Assembly (NCBI GenBank): GCA_030688705.1
Contig: JAUYJH010000019.1
Location: forward strand, 1-14,450
DNA length: 14,450 nucleotides
Reading direction: 5' to 3'
Source of the DNA: Deltaproteobacteria bacterium
GTDB taxonomy: Bacteria > UBA10199 > SPLOWO2-01-44-7
Below the pieces are notes generated by a model. It was not told where the DNA came from. It did not search any database and worked only from the letters and a program-made list of their open reading frames with translations. Positions 1 through 6,039 of this stretch are shown piece by piece; the first letter of the stretch is position 1; every line of letters begins with the position of its first letter. The translations under genes and the position numbers were made by a program.

Positions 1-174
1 AATGTGGGCCGTGTGGGGGGGTGCGGCATTCTGGATCATCTTCACTGGCATATTGTGCCGCGCTGGACGGGAGACACCAATTTTTTGCCGGTGTTGACCG
101 GCTCCCGCTGTATGCCCGAATATTTGGGTGAAACGCATAAAAGATTGGTTGAAAAATTCAGGGGGACAGTATGA
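1..174 (+). CDS. HIT-family nucleotide hydrolase/phosphorylase, C-terminal part
   Basis: Frame 1 is open from the first base and reads 57 residues to a TGA at 172-174. It holds the histidine-triad signature HLHWHIV (window residues 13-19), then PRWTGDTNFLPV. HIT proteins use the middle histidine of HxHxH as nucleophile on nucleotide alpha-phosphates. The PRW-GDTNF-PV context is typical of the branch annotated as Ap4A hydrolase/phosphorylase-like, which acts in the cytoplasm on dinucleoside polyphosphates or AMP conjugates. The N-terminal half lies outside the window. The stop overlaps the start of the next gene (ATGA, 171-174), so the two are probably translationally coupled. HIT membership is firm; the substrate is not known. 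Confidence 0.9.
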   Translation, partial: NVGRVGGCGILDHLHWHIVPRWTGDTNFLPVLTGSRCMPEYLGETHKRLVEKFRGTV

Positions 175-512
175 AACGATTTATCTTTGCCTTGGTGATG
201 GCGCTTTTATTTTTTACCCTGCTCAATTTTGTCTATTGCAATCTGGACAGGGAGACTTTTGCCTATCCGGTTATCTTTAAATTTTACATCCCGGTCGTTT
301 TGCCAAACGGCATCCAATCGGTTCCTCTCCCCTTGGGTTTTGTTCTTCTGATCACTTTTTGTCTGGGGATGATCGCAATCGCGTTGATGGAGGCCCTGCC
401 GTCTTTGTACAAAACACTGGAGCTTCGCGCCAAAAACAAAAAAATACGCGAATTGGAGCGGGAGCTGAATGTGGCCAGGCAATTAGCGGGAGTAGAGAAA
501 AACAAATCCTAA
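171..512 (+). CDS. LapA-domain (DUF1049-type) small inner-membrane protein
   Basis: 113 residues. There are two hydrophobic helices, about residues 3-23 and 53-74, followed by a charged helix (about 78-107, rich in KIRELEREL-type heptads) predicted to be a cytoplasmic coiled coil. Two N-terminal TM helices plus a short basic coiled coil is the LapA/YciS layout; in E. coli LapA works with LapB (YciM) in controlling LPS synthesis through LpxC. No lapB is visible here, so function is inferred from architecture only. The start ATG overlaps the HIT-gene stop. The last codons (Lys-Ser-stop, 504-512) coincide with the first heptamer of the AT-rich repeat that follows, so the native C-terminus may have been altered by it. 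Confidence 0.75.
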   Translation: MKRFIFALVMALLFFTLLNFVYCNLDRETFAYPVIFKFYIPVVLPNGIQSVPLPLGFVLLITFCLGMIAIALMEALPSLYKTLELRAKNKKIRELERELNVARQLAGVEKNKS

Positions 513-618
513 ATTCGAAGCACTAAATCCCAAACAAACCACAATTTTTCAAACGTTTGGAATTTGAGATTTAGTGTTTGTGATTTGTTTAGTATTTAGA
601 AGTTAGTGTTTAGAATTT
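504..618. repeat. AT-rich heptamer-based inverted repeat, copy 1
   Basis: The left arm begins with heptamers AAATCCT, AAATTCG, AAGCACT, AAATCCC. The right arm (about 549-618) is an imperfect reverse complement built of TTTAGTG/TTTAGAA-like units, so the transcript can fold into a long AT-rich hairpin. A second copy at 14089-14224 shares the left arm almost base for base for its first 32 bases. It lies between convergent genes (the LapA-type gene on + and an unknown gene on -) and could act as a bidirectional terminator, which is inference. Confidence 0.8.
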
Positions 619-627
619 CAAAGTTTT

Positions 628-1383
628 TTATCCCCTCAAACCCTTCTTCGACCTCTTAATATCTTTCAATGATTCCCCTGCGGCAGTGGGGGAGGGGGCG
701 TCTGGAGTTACCGCCTTGGTCATGTTTTTGAGCCGTTTGGCTTCGGCCTCGGAAAAACTGGCGGGGCCTTCGGTGAAAGTGGATGTTTGCAACGCCGCCA
801 GTTGTTCCGGAGTGGCGGCGGCGGAAACTTTTTGGACCGTCTCTTTGGCCTCTTTTTTGAAACCCTCTTTTTTAAGAAGGTTATCGAACATGATCTCCAA
901 CCGGCGGAGCGGCGAGGGATTTTCTTCCAGCAGTTTTTTAATTTTTTGCTTCGCCTCGGTTTTGATCAGAATCAGGTCATCGGGCTGGCGAAATTCCTTT
1001 TTCAGCTCTTCAACAAATTTGTTGAGCGTTGGGGCCTCCAGCCCGCAGGAAGGGGCGATCGATTCGTTCAGCAACTGCCCGAAACCCTCATCTGTATACT
1101 TTCCCTCGTTGATCCGCATGGGATCAAAGGGGATTTTCACTTCGCCCGCGTAGCGATATTTGGCCAAAGTCAAAAATTCATCGCGGGAGAGTTTAAAATG
1201 ACCATCTGGTTGTTTGAAAGGTTCAAAAGCGGCGCGCCATGCTTCTTTGGAATATTTTTTGGTGTCGACGAAACCGAAGTCCATCAGGAAATCGACGAAC
1301 TCAAGCGGATAGTGGACGCAACCGTCGGGGCCTTTGTCGACCGTGGCCCAAATAAACTCCATGACATTTTCAGGCGTTGCCAT
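628..1383 (-). CDS. Hypothetical protein, last of three clustered unknown genes
   Basis: 251 residues; I do not recognise a family. No signal peptide or membrane segment is evident. The N-terminal about 100 residues are mixed and globular-looking (aromatic and Gly/Asp rich). The middle is Lys/Glu-rich and probably helical (about 120-185). The C-terminus is Ala/Pro/Ser-rich and ends in a basic tail (KRSKKGLRG). The start is the first ATG of the frame; no clear Shine-Dalgarno precedes it, unlike the two upstream genes. It is the most 3' gene of a minus-strand cluster, separated from its neighbour by a heptamer hairpin. The antisense frames over this stretch are also long, but they show no family signature. 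Confidence is for coding, not for function. Confidence 0.65.
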   Translation of the reverse strand: MATPENVMEFIWATVDKGPDGCVHYPLEFVDFLMDFGFVDTKKYSKEAWRAAFEPFKQPDGHFKLSRDEFLTLAKYRYAGEVKIPFDPMRINEGKYTDEGFGQLLNESIAPSCGLEAPTLNKFVEELKKEFRQPDDLILIKTEAKQKIKKLLEENPSPLRRLEIMFDNLLKKEGFKKEAKETVQKVSAAATPEQLAALQTSTFTEGPASFSEAEAKRLKNMTKAVTPDAPSPTAAGESLKDIKRSKKGLRG

Positions 1384-1433
1384 TTGGACGGTAATTTAAC
1401 GTGATTAAAAAAAAAGTGCAAGGCAGGACAACA

Positions 1434-1513
1434 GAAGACAGAAGACCGAAGACAGAAGACCAACAGCTCGGTATTTTCCGGGTCATCGGTCCTCAGTCTT
1501 CGGTCTTCTGTCT
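1434..1513. repeat. Heptamer (GAAGACM / KGTCTTC) repeats forming a hairpin
   Basis: Four tandem heptamers GAAGACA/GAAGACC fill 1434-1461, and their inverted counterpart (GGTCCTC, AGTCTTC, GGTCTTC, TGTCT) fills 1488-1513. Positions 1436-1461 pair with 1488-1513 over 26 bases with two mismatches, around a 26-base loop. The repeat ends three bases before the complement of the stop codon at 1516-1518. On the plus strand the hairpin runs into five T; on the minus strand nine T occur about 20 bases beyond it (plus positions 1407-1415). It may terminate or attenuate the minus-strand transcript. Confidence 0.85.
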
Positions 1514-1515
1514 TT

Positions 1516-2142
1516 TTACGCCGCAAACGGATTGCCATAGCCGTAACTATCCCGCGAATCCAACCCGAAGGCTTCATCGACACCTTGCAGGGCGGCCCGC
1601 TCTGTTTTGCCCCGTTCTTTGGCCTCATTCATGGCGATGGCGGTTTGCGATTGAACACGATCTCTGTCTCTGGCATAGCCGTTGGGTCCGTAGAGAAGCC
1701 GGTTTTGTTCGTCGAATGATTCTGCCTGACGCCCCAACCATTCGCCTTGTATCTCGGCAGTTTTTTCCGCGGCTGAAGCTTGGCGGTCATTGATTTTAAT
1801 TTGGGAATTGAAATATCCGTTGGCGATGATCCCTTGAACGATATCCCGCGTTGCTTGGCCGGCAAGATTGAAAAGCCCGGACCAGAATTGGGACATGTAA
1901 TCCATATTTTTCATGTCAATCTGGAAGTCGTGGCCACTTTTTTGTAGGGTTACATCGTGGGCACGATCTGCTACATTTTCTTGAACCAGTGTTGTCCCGG
2001 CGATGAATCTATCTCCGGCCTCTGGGGACGTGGTGACTCCAAACGAAGATCTAGGGCTACTGGACTCAAATGCTGGTGCCGGCGTAGGTGGCACTGGTGC
2101 CACTCCATCCGCTCCTCCTGCTATCATTCCTCCTGAAATCAT
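1516..2142 (-). CDS. Hypothetical protein with Pro/Ser-rich N-terminus, coiled coil and YGNPFAA tail
   Basis: 208 residues, family not recognised. Residues 1-40 are Gly/Pro/Ser-rich and probably disordered. A region rich in aromatic and small residues (about 75-110, YMSQFWSGLFNLAGQ onward) could be amphipathic or membrane-associated. Residues 115-190 are Glu/Gln/Arg/Ala-rich and likely a long helix or coiled coil. The protein ends in DSYGYGNPFAA. The start is supported by AAGGAGG (complement of 2149-2155), six bases upstream of the ATG. The upstream gene ends in a related motif, NYGNPVA. Small helical proteins with a hydrophobic patch recall podovirus internal virion proteins or secreted structural proteins, but no phage gene is nearby, so this is only a lead. 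Confidence 0.75.
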   Translation of the reverse strand: MISGGMIAGGADGVAPVPPTPAPAFESSSPRSSFGVTTSPEAGDRFIAGTTLVQENVADRAHDVTLQKSGHDFQIDMKNMDYMSQFWSGLFNLAGQATRDIVQGIIANGYFNSQIKINDRQASAAEKTAEIQGEWLGRQAESFDEQNRLLYGPNGYARDRDRVQSQTAIAMNEAKERGKTERAALQGVDEAFGLDSRDSYGYGNPFAA

Positions 2143-2179
2143 AATATGCCTCCTTGTTTCATTTTTGTTTCCCCTTTTT

Positions 2180-2219
2180 GGTCTTCAGTCTTCAGTCTTC
2201 GGTCTTCTGTCCTCGGTCC
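2180..2219. repeat. Heptamer tandem array (KGTCTTC family), single orientation
   Basis: Reading on the plus strand the units are GGTCTTC, AGTCTTC, AGTCTTC, GGTCTTC, TGTCCTC, then a partial GGTCC, giving 5.7 units of exactly seven bases. It lies between two minus-strand genes, starting four bases beyond the stop codon (2224-2226) of the gene at 2224-2598. No inverted partner is present close by, unlike the copy at 1434-1513. Confidence 0.85.
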
Positions 2220-2223
2220 GTTT

Positions 2224-2598
2224 TCATGCAACCGGATTTCCGTAATTTCTGTTATCGGCCACCCTTTTTCTTTTTTCATCCAAAAGATCTTTTTGTGCCG
2301 CGACAGTCCCCGCGGCATAGGCTTGAGCCTTTCTGTTGAAATCCTTTTTGGCCATCACCTCGGCCTTCCTTTCCTGTTTTGCCATCGCAGTCTCGTTACG
2401 GGCCTCCATCTTCTGGTTCATCTGGTCGGCGTCTCTTTTTTGATCGACGCTCGATCCTGCACTCAATCCAAGACCGGCACCGGAAACAGCAAGCGTTGCT
2501 ACGAATGCTGCACCACCAGGGCCTCCAATCATAAGACCGACCCCCACGCCAAGCGCCGCTCCAAGCGGTGTTCCCAATGCTTTTCCAATCCAACTCAT
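2224..2598 (-). CDS. Small glycine-zipper membrane protein with coiled coil and NYGNPVA tail
   Basis: 124 residues from an ATG at 2596-2598, preceded by AGGAGG at good spacing. The frame stays open upstream to 2733, but that extension runs into a palindromic repeat and has no ribosome site, so I reject it. Residues 8-52 are rich in Gly/Ala/Val in a glycine-zipper pattern (GTPLGAALGVGVGLMIGG), suggesting one or two membrane helices or a pore-like insertion segment. Residues 53-115 are highly charged (Lys/Glu/Arg/Gln) and probably a coiled coil. It ends NRNYGNPVA, echoing the next gene. Function is unknown; glycine-zipper plus coiled coil is seen in phage ejection proteins, secretion translocators and cell-envelope proteins. 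It is probably the first gene of the three-gene unit. Confidence 0.75.
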   Translation of the reverse strand: MSWIGKALGTPLGAALGVGVGLMIGGPGGAAFVATLAVSGAGLGLSAGSSVDQKRDADQMNQKMEARNETAMAKQERKAEVMAKKDFNRKAQAYAAGTVAAQKDLLDEKRKRVADNRNYGNPVA

Positions 2599-2683
2599 AT
2601 ATTGCCTCCTAAATTCTTTAACCCTTTCACTAAAGTTATCGGCATGATAGGAAGCGGAAGTTGCGTCTGAAGGCAAAAAAGTT

Positions 2684-2762
2684 GTCATCCTGACCCTGAG
2701 TGAAGCGAAGGGGAAGGATCCAGTTGAAATCACTAGAGATTCTTCGCTGCGCTCAGAATGAC
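2684..2762. repeat. GTCATYCTGAG palindromic repeat, copy A
   Basis: Outer arms are GTCATCCTGA (from 2684) and CTCAGAATGAC (to 2762). Inner parts GAAGCGAAG and CTTCGCTGCG also pair, so the element folds as a long imperfect hairpin. It fills the divergent gap between the unknown cluster (-) and meaB (+). Its right end contains an in-frame ATG (2758) for meaB. Copies with the same arm sequences are at 5975-6040 and 6860-6922. Confidence 0.85.
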
Positions 2763-2769
2763 AAAATGT

Positions 2770-3696
2770 ATGAACCTCCGCTCCCTTTCCAAAACCATCA
2801 GCCAGATTGAGAATGACCGGCCCAAAAGCCTTAAAATTTTAAGCGAACTTTATGCCAAAAAACGGGGGGTTCCCATTTTGGGGATTACCGGACTACCCGG
2901 CGCCGGAAAATCGACGCTGGTCGATCATCTAATTCATCATTTAAGAGGCCAAAGCAAAACAGTGGGGGTGATTGCAATCGACCCTTCCAGCCCTTTTAGC
3001 GGCGGCGCCCTTTTGGGGGACCGCATTCGGATGCAACGCCATGCCACAGATGAAGGGGTTTTTATCCGCTCCCTTGGAAGCCGTGGTGCTCATGGCGGGC
3101 TCTCTCAAGCCACCCACGATGCAGCCCTCTGTCTGGATGCTTATGGTTTCGACCAGATCATTATAGAGAGTGTCGGGGTGGGCCAAACCGAGCTTGATAT
3201 AATGAGCCTTGCCACCACCACGGTGGTTGTATTGGTGCCGGAAGCAGGGGATGCGGTGCAGACCCTGAAAGCCGGCCTTATGGAAATCGCCGATATTTTT
3301 GTCGTCAACAAGGCCGACCGCCCCGGCGCTGAACAGATGAAGATAATGTTGGAAGCTATGGTGGCGATGGATAGCAAAATGGGTACTTGGTTAGCCCCCG
3401 TTTTACTAACTAAAGCCGATAAAGGATCAGGGATCGCCGAATTATGGAAAGCTGTTTTACAGCATGGTGAAATTTTAAAAAAAGATCCGGCCCATGCCAA
3501 ACATCAAGAGGCTCTTCGCCGCGCCCAATTTTTGGAGATGTGCGGCGAGGCGGTAAAACAACATCTCAAAGAAAAATTGATCTCCGATAAAAAACTGAAG
3601 GCCATTTTGGAAAAAGTCGCCAAGGAAGAAGTGAATCCTTATGAAGCGCTGAAAAAAATTCTCCCCTCCTTTGTAAGGAGGGGTCGGGGGAGGTAG
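2770..3696 (+). CDS. meaB: MeaB/ArgK-family GTPase, methylmalonyl-CoA mutase chaperone
   Basis: 308 residues. The P-loop GLPGAGKS is at 41-48, followed by the family signatures DPSSPFSGGALLGDR and ESVGVGQ and the guanine-specificity motif NKAD. MeaB-type G proteins load and protect the adenosylcobalamin enzyme methylmalonyl-CoA mutase or relatives, acting in the cytoplasm as dimers. No mutase gene lies in the window. I start at ATG 2770, the first one outside the palindromic repeat; an in-frame ATG at 2758 sits in the repeat and would add four residues. Neither has a clear Shine-Dalgarno. The C-terminal end (about residue 297 onward, SFVRRGRGR) is encoded by another repeat that also supplies the stop codon, so the native terminus was probably different. 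Family assignment is firm. Confidence 0.93.
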   Translation: MNLRSLSKTISQIENDRPKSLKILSELYAKKRGVPILGITGLPGAGKSTLVDHLIHHLRGQSKTVGVIAIDPSSPFSGGALLGDRIRMQRHATDEGVFIRSLGSRGAHGGLSQATHDAALCLDAYGFDQIIIESVGVGQTELDIMSLATTTVVVLVPEAGDAVQTLKAGLMEIADIFVVNKADRPGAEQMKIMLEAMVAMDSKMGTWLAPVLLTKADKGSGIAELWKAVLQHGEILKKDPAHAKHQEALRRAQFLEMCGEAVKQHLKEKLISDKKLKAILEKVAKEEVNPYEALKKILPSFVRRGRGR

Positions 3697-3735
3697 ATAT
3701 ATCTACCCCCTGTGGTCCCCCTTACAAAGGGGGAC
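3661..3735. repeat. Composite triple-palindrome repeat at the meaB 3' end
   Basis: Three palindromes occur in a row. CCCCTCCTT and AAGGAGGGG (3663-3683) pair around TGT. A perfect 16-base palindrome GGTAGATATATCTACC lies at 3692-3707. GTCCCCCTT and AAGGGGGAC (3715-3735) pair around ACA. The outer halves also pair with each other. The meaB stop TAG (3694-3696) is inside it. It lies between convergent meaB (+) and the tRNA gene (-), so a terminator role on either strand is plausible but not shown. Confidence 0.85.
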
Positions 3736-3743
3736 AAAATTTG

Positions 3744-3817
3744 TGGCTGGGGGCGGAGTCGAACCGCCGACCTAGGGGTTATGAATCCCTCGCTCTCACC
3801 AACTGAGCTACCCAGCC
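3744..3817 (-). tRNA. tRNA-Met (CAU), elongator type
   Basis: Read on the minus strand this is 74 nt with a perfect 7-bp acceptor (GGCTGGG/CCCAGCC), D arm GCTC/GAGC with a 9-base loop, anticodon loop TTCATAA (anticodon CAU), a five-base variable region AGGTC, and T arm GGCGG-TTCGACT-CCGCC. The paired G1-C72 argues against initiator tRNA. A CAU anticodon could also be tRNA-Ile2 (lysidine-modified), but the arm sequences look more like elongator Met. The last anticodon-stem pair is A31-C39, a mismatch. The 3' CCA is not encoded. It lies antisense between meaB and der. Confidence 0.93.
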
Positions 3818-3830
3818 AAAAAGCGAACGG

Positions 3831-3859
3831 AACTTGCCTTTTGACCCTAATTTTGTCAA
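3831..3859 (-). promoter_or_regulatory. Possible tRNA promoter (-35 TTGACA)
   Basis: On the minus strand a perfect TTGACA is at 3859-3854. A 17-base spacer leads to CAAGTT, which keeps only the two key bases of TATAAT. Initiation would fall a few bases upstream of the tRNA 5' end at 3817. The same stretch is an inverted repeat TTGAC...GTCAA (3841-3859), so a -35-like hexamer also faces der, but no -10 follows it there. Weak. Confidence 0.3.
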
Positions 3860-3870
3860 GTATCCCGCCC

Positions 3871-4536
3871 ATGTCATTACCGATCATCGCCATTGTGGGG
3901 CGCCCCAATGTGGGCAAATCGCGGCTTTTTAACCGGCTGACCGGCGGCGGCTTCAAAGCCTTGGTCGACGACCAGCCGGGCGTCACGCGCGATCGCCACT
4001 ACGGATTTGGCGACTGGCGCGGACAACAATTTATTGTGGTCGATACCGGCGGCCTTATTCCAGGCGCCGAAGATCCTCTTAACAAAAAAGTTTGGGGCCA
4101 GGCCTTTTTGGCCATTCAAGAGGCTGACATTATCATTTGTCTGCTCGACGGGATGTCGGGATTAAATCCGGTCGATGAAGTGCTGGTCCAAGAATTGCGC
4201 AAAATAGACAAGCCGGTTTTTTACGCGGTCAATAAAATTGATGAGGCGACGCATGAAAATAATGTGGTCGATTTTACACGTCTTGGACTTGATCCTTTGA
4301 TTCCTGTCTCTGCCGAACATGGCCGCGGCGTATCGGATTTGCTGGAGGGGATATACACAGAAATCTCACAAGGAGTCAGGCACCTCATGAGGAGTCAGGC
4401 ACCTCGTGCATTCGGGTGGCCATTATCGGGCGGCCGAATGTCGGCAAATCGACCCTTATCAACCGCCTCGCGGGGCAAGAGAGGGTCGTGGTGCATGAAG
4501 AGGCCGGTACCACGCGCGATGCCATTGATGTGGTGA
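3871..4536 (+). CDS. der: GTPase Der, N-terminal G domain; frame broken at the linker
   Basis: From ATG 3871 the frame encodes the first G domain of Der (EngA), a double GTPase that assists 50S ribosome assembly. It has GRPNVGKS at 10-17, a switch I threonine in PGVTRDR (about 36-42), DTGG at 58-61, NKID at 121-124 and SAEHGRG at 148-153. After EIS (about residue 166) the frame enters two copies of a 19-bp sequence and continues out of frame for about 55 residues with no Der similarity, stopping at 4534-4536. The second G domain resumes in the -1 frame. Removing exactly the 38 bp at 4371-4408 joins the two halves in frame (…EIS-H-IRVAIIGRPNVGKS…), giving a Der of about 425 residues, a normal length. 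No clear Shine-Dalgarno precedes the start. I read this as a disrupted or split der. Confidence 0.85.
   Translation: MSLPIIAIVGRPNVGKSRLFNRLTGGGFKALVDDQPGVTRDRHYGFGDWRGQQFIVVDTGGLIPGAEDPLNKKVWGQAFLAIQEADIIICLLDGMSGLNPVDEVLVQELRKIDKPVFYAVNKIDEATHENNVVDFTRLGLDPLIPVSAEHGRGVSDLLEGIYTEISQGVRHLMRSQAPRAFGWPLSGGRMSANRPLSTASRGKRGSWCMKRPVPRAMPLMW
4371..4408. repeat. Tandem 19-bp duplication breaking der
   Basis: Two adjacent 19-base units, AGGAGTCAGGCACCTCATG (4371-4389) and AGGAGTCAGGCACCTCGTG (4390-4408), differ at one base. The total of 38 is not a multiple of three; removing one unit does not restore der, but removing both does. The junction carries a perfect palindrome CCTCATGAGG (4383-4392). Each unit contains an AGGAG and ends in ATG or GTG 11 bases later, which resembles a ribosome-binding module, although neither start is in frame with the C-terminal half. 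Confidence 0.95.
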
Positions 4537-5186
4537 TCGAAAAAGGGAAACAGAAAATGATTCTGGTCGATACCGCCGGCATCAAGAAAAAGAGCGCCAC
4601 AAAAACCCGCCTTGAAAAATTCAGCGTCATCAAAAGCCTGAAGGCCATAGACAAGAGCGACATCGTCTGTCTCTTGATTGATGCCGCGCAAGGCCTTACC
4701 CATCAAGATTTGCAATTGGCTCACACCGTTTGGGAGGCCCACAAAGGGCTTATCGTGCTCATCAACAAATGGGATCTGATGAAGGCCTCCATGAAACAAT
4801 ATATGGAAGATATCACGCCGCAGTTCGGGGAAATAAGAGAAGTCCCCATCCGGTGCATTTCAGCGGCGACAGGCGCCCATTGCGACGCGGTTTGGAAACA
4901 GGTTTTTGATCTTTGGAAGGCGATGCAAAAAAGGCTTACCACCGCCGTTTTGAACGCGTGGCTCGAAAAAATAGTCGTCTCGCACCCGCTTCCAATGTAT
5001 AAACAAAGAGACGTCAAACTTTATTACGCGACACAGGTCGGCGTGAGTCCGCCCCGTTTTCTTTTGTTCACGAATTATCCGCAGGGGATTCCGGCCGATT
5101 ATCGGCGTTATCTGATGCGGCAGTTGAAAAAGGCGATGGGTGTGGAGGGGATTCCCGTGGTGTTGTCGTTTCGGGTCAAAAAATAA
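4416..5186 (+). CDS. der: GTPase Der, second G domain plus KH-like domain
   Basis: 256 residues if started at GTG 4416; the frame is open further upstream, but the similarity begins at IRVAIIGRPNVGKS (4410 onward). Motifs of the second Der G domain, counted from the GTG: GRPNVGKST at 5-13, GTTRD at 31-35, DTAG at 52-55, NKWD at 117-120, SA at 149-150. Residues about 175-256 are the C-terminal KH-like domain (HPLPMYKQRDVKLYYATQ, then PRFLLFTNYP, ending SFRVKK). In intact Der these follow the first G domain on one chain. No good ribosome site serves the GTG; the nearest AGGAG ends 21 bases upstream. Whether it is made separately, by frameshifting, or not at all cannot be told from sequence. The YihY-type gene follows after one base. 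Confidence 0.85.
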   Translation: MAIIGRPNVGKSTLINRLAGQERVVVHEEAGTTRDAIDVVIEKGKQKMILVDTAGIKKKSATKTRLEKFSVIKSLKAIDKSDIVCLLIDAAQGLTHQDLQLAHTVWEAHKGLIVLINKWDLMKASMKQYMEDITPQFGEIREVPIRCISAATGAHCDAVWKQVFDLWKAMQKRLTTAVLNAWLEKIVVSHPLPMYKQRDVKLYYATQVGVSPPRFLLFTNYPQGIPADYRRYLMRQLKKAMGVEGIPVVLSFRVKK

Positions 5187-5187
5187 C

Positions 5188-6039
5188 ATGCGAACCGTCA
5201 CGGCCATTGTCAAAAATTTTTTCCGCCACGACTGTCTTTATTTGGCCACCAATATCTCTTTTTGCGGGCTTCTGTCTCTGATCCCGATGATTTTGATCGC
5301 CGTCTCCATCACCGGTTTTTTGCTTGGCTCCTCCAATGATATTTATCAGCAACTCGTCAGCGCCATCGTCGATCTGCTGCCGCAGGGAAAAGATTTTCTG
5401 ATGAACAATCTGCGCGAAGTGGTCGGCCAGCGCCATTCACTGGGAGTGTTGGGGGCGGTGATGCTCCTTTTCATCGCCAGCATTCTTTTCGGCGCCATGG
5501 AGCGCTCGCTCGACATTATTTTTGAATCGGAAAAACGCCGCAATTTTCTCCATTCCCGGCTGGTGGCCATCGGCATGATCATGCTGGTCTCGCTTTTCTT
5601 TTTCATGCCGACGATCGCGGATCTGCTGACCCGGGGGCTTGTTCGTTTTGGTTTTTATTTTCCGCTGGGCGATATTGTCCGCGGGAAAATATTTCTGGTG
5701 TTGTTTACTTTTTTCGCCTTTGTGGCGATTGTCGTCATTGTTCCCCACCATAAAGTCCGTTTTCGCTATGCCGCTTTCGGCGGCCTCTTTTTCGCCTTCG
5801 GCGTCTGGGTGGCCCGGCTCTGGTTTCGCTGGTACATGGTGAAGGCCTTCAGCCAGTACAACGTCATTTACGGTTCGATCACCGCAATGATTCTTCTGCT
5901 CCTCTGGTTTTATTACGTTTCCAATATTCTTCTTTTTTCGGCGGAGATTGTTTCTTATCTGCAGCAGCGCCATCGTCATTCTGAGGGCAAAGCCCGAAGA
6001 ATCCCGGGATCCTTCTCCGCCAGAGGCGGCTCAGGATGA
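5188..6039 (+). CDS. YihY/BrkB-family inner-membrane protein
   Basis: 283 residues from ATG 5188, one base after the der stop. The frame stays open upstream but only inside der. About six hydrophobic helices are visible, including LLSLIPMILIAVSITGFLL (N-terminal), the stretch after SLGVLGAVMLLFIAS, and YGSITAMILLLLWFYYVS near the end. The family signatures are present: an early S-L-IPM segment, a central AMERSLDIIF and the late YGSI.A..LLL.WFY. Members were once called ribonuclease BN or BrkB; their function is unsettled. The last about 22 residues (after YLQQRH) are encoded by palindromic repeat copy B, which also provides the stop. The stop overlaps the 3' end of the convergent lipase gene by nine bases. 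Confidence 0.88.
   Translation: MRTVTAIVKNFFRHDCLYLATNISFCGLLSLIPMILIAVSITGFLLGSSNDIYQQLVSAIVDLLPQGKDFLMNNLREVVGQRHSLGVLGAVMLLFIASILFGAMERSLDIIFESEKRRNFLHSRLVAIGMIMLVSLFFFMPTIADLLTRGLVRFGFYFPLGDIVRGKIFLVLFTFFAFVAIVVIVPHHKVRFRYAAFGGLFFAFGVWVARLWFRWYMVKAFSQYNVIYGSITAMILLLLWFYYVSNILLFSAEIVSYLQQRHRHSEGKARRIPGSFSARGGSG

Noticed and set aside
787..1404. 205-codon plus-strand open frame over the unknown minus-strand gene
   Set aside because: No family motif, odd Phe/Arg composition, no ribosome site; it mirrors the minus-strand gene.
1434..2219. CRISPR array
   Set aside because: Seven-base units without spacers and no cas genes; these are heptamer tandem repeats.
2599..2733. N-terminal extension of the glycine-zipper gene
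   Set aside because: The added residues come from palindromic repeat copy A, while a strong AGGAGG serves the ATG at 2598.
3712..3870. Upstream extension of the der frame through the tRNA
   Set aside because: It would translate the repeat and the antisense tRNA; Der similarity starts at ATG 3871.
4371..4415. Programmed -1 frameshift joining the two der halves
   Set aside because: The direction is right, but no slippery heptamer or downstream stimulator is visible; the exact fit of a 38-bp insertion is a simpler account. Kept only as a possibility.
4860..5213. 117-codon minus-strand open frame over the der C-terminus
   Set aside because: Shadow of der; no motif or ribosome site.
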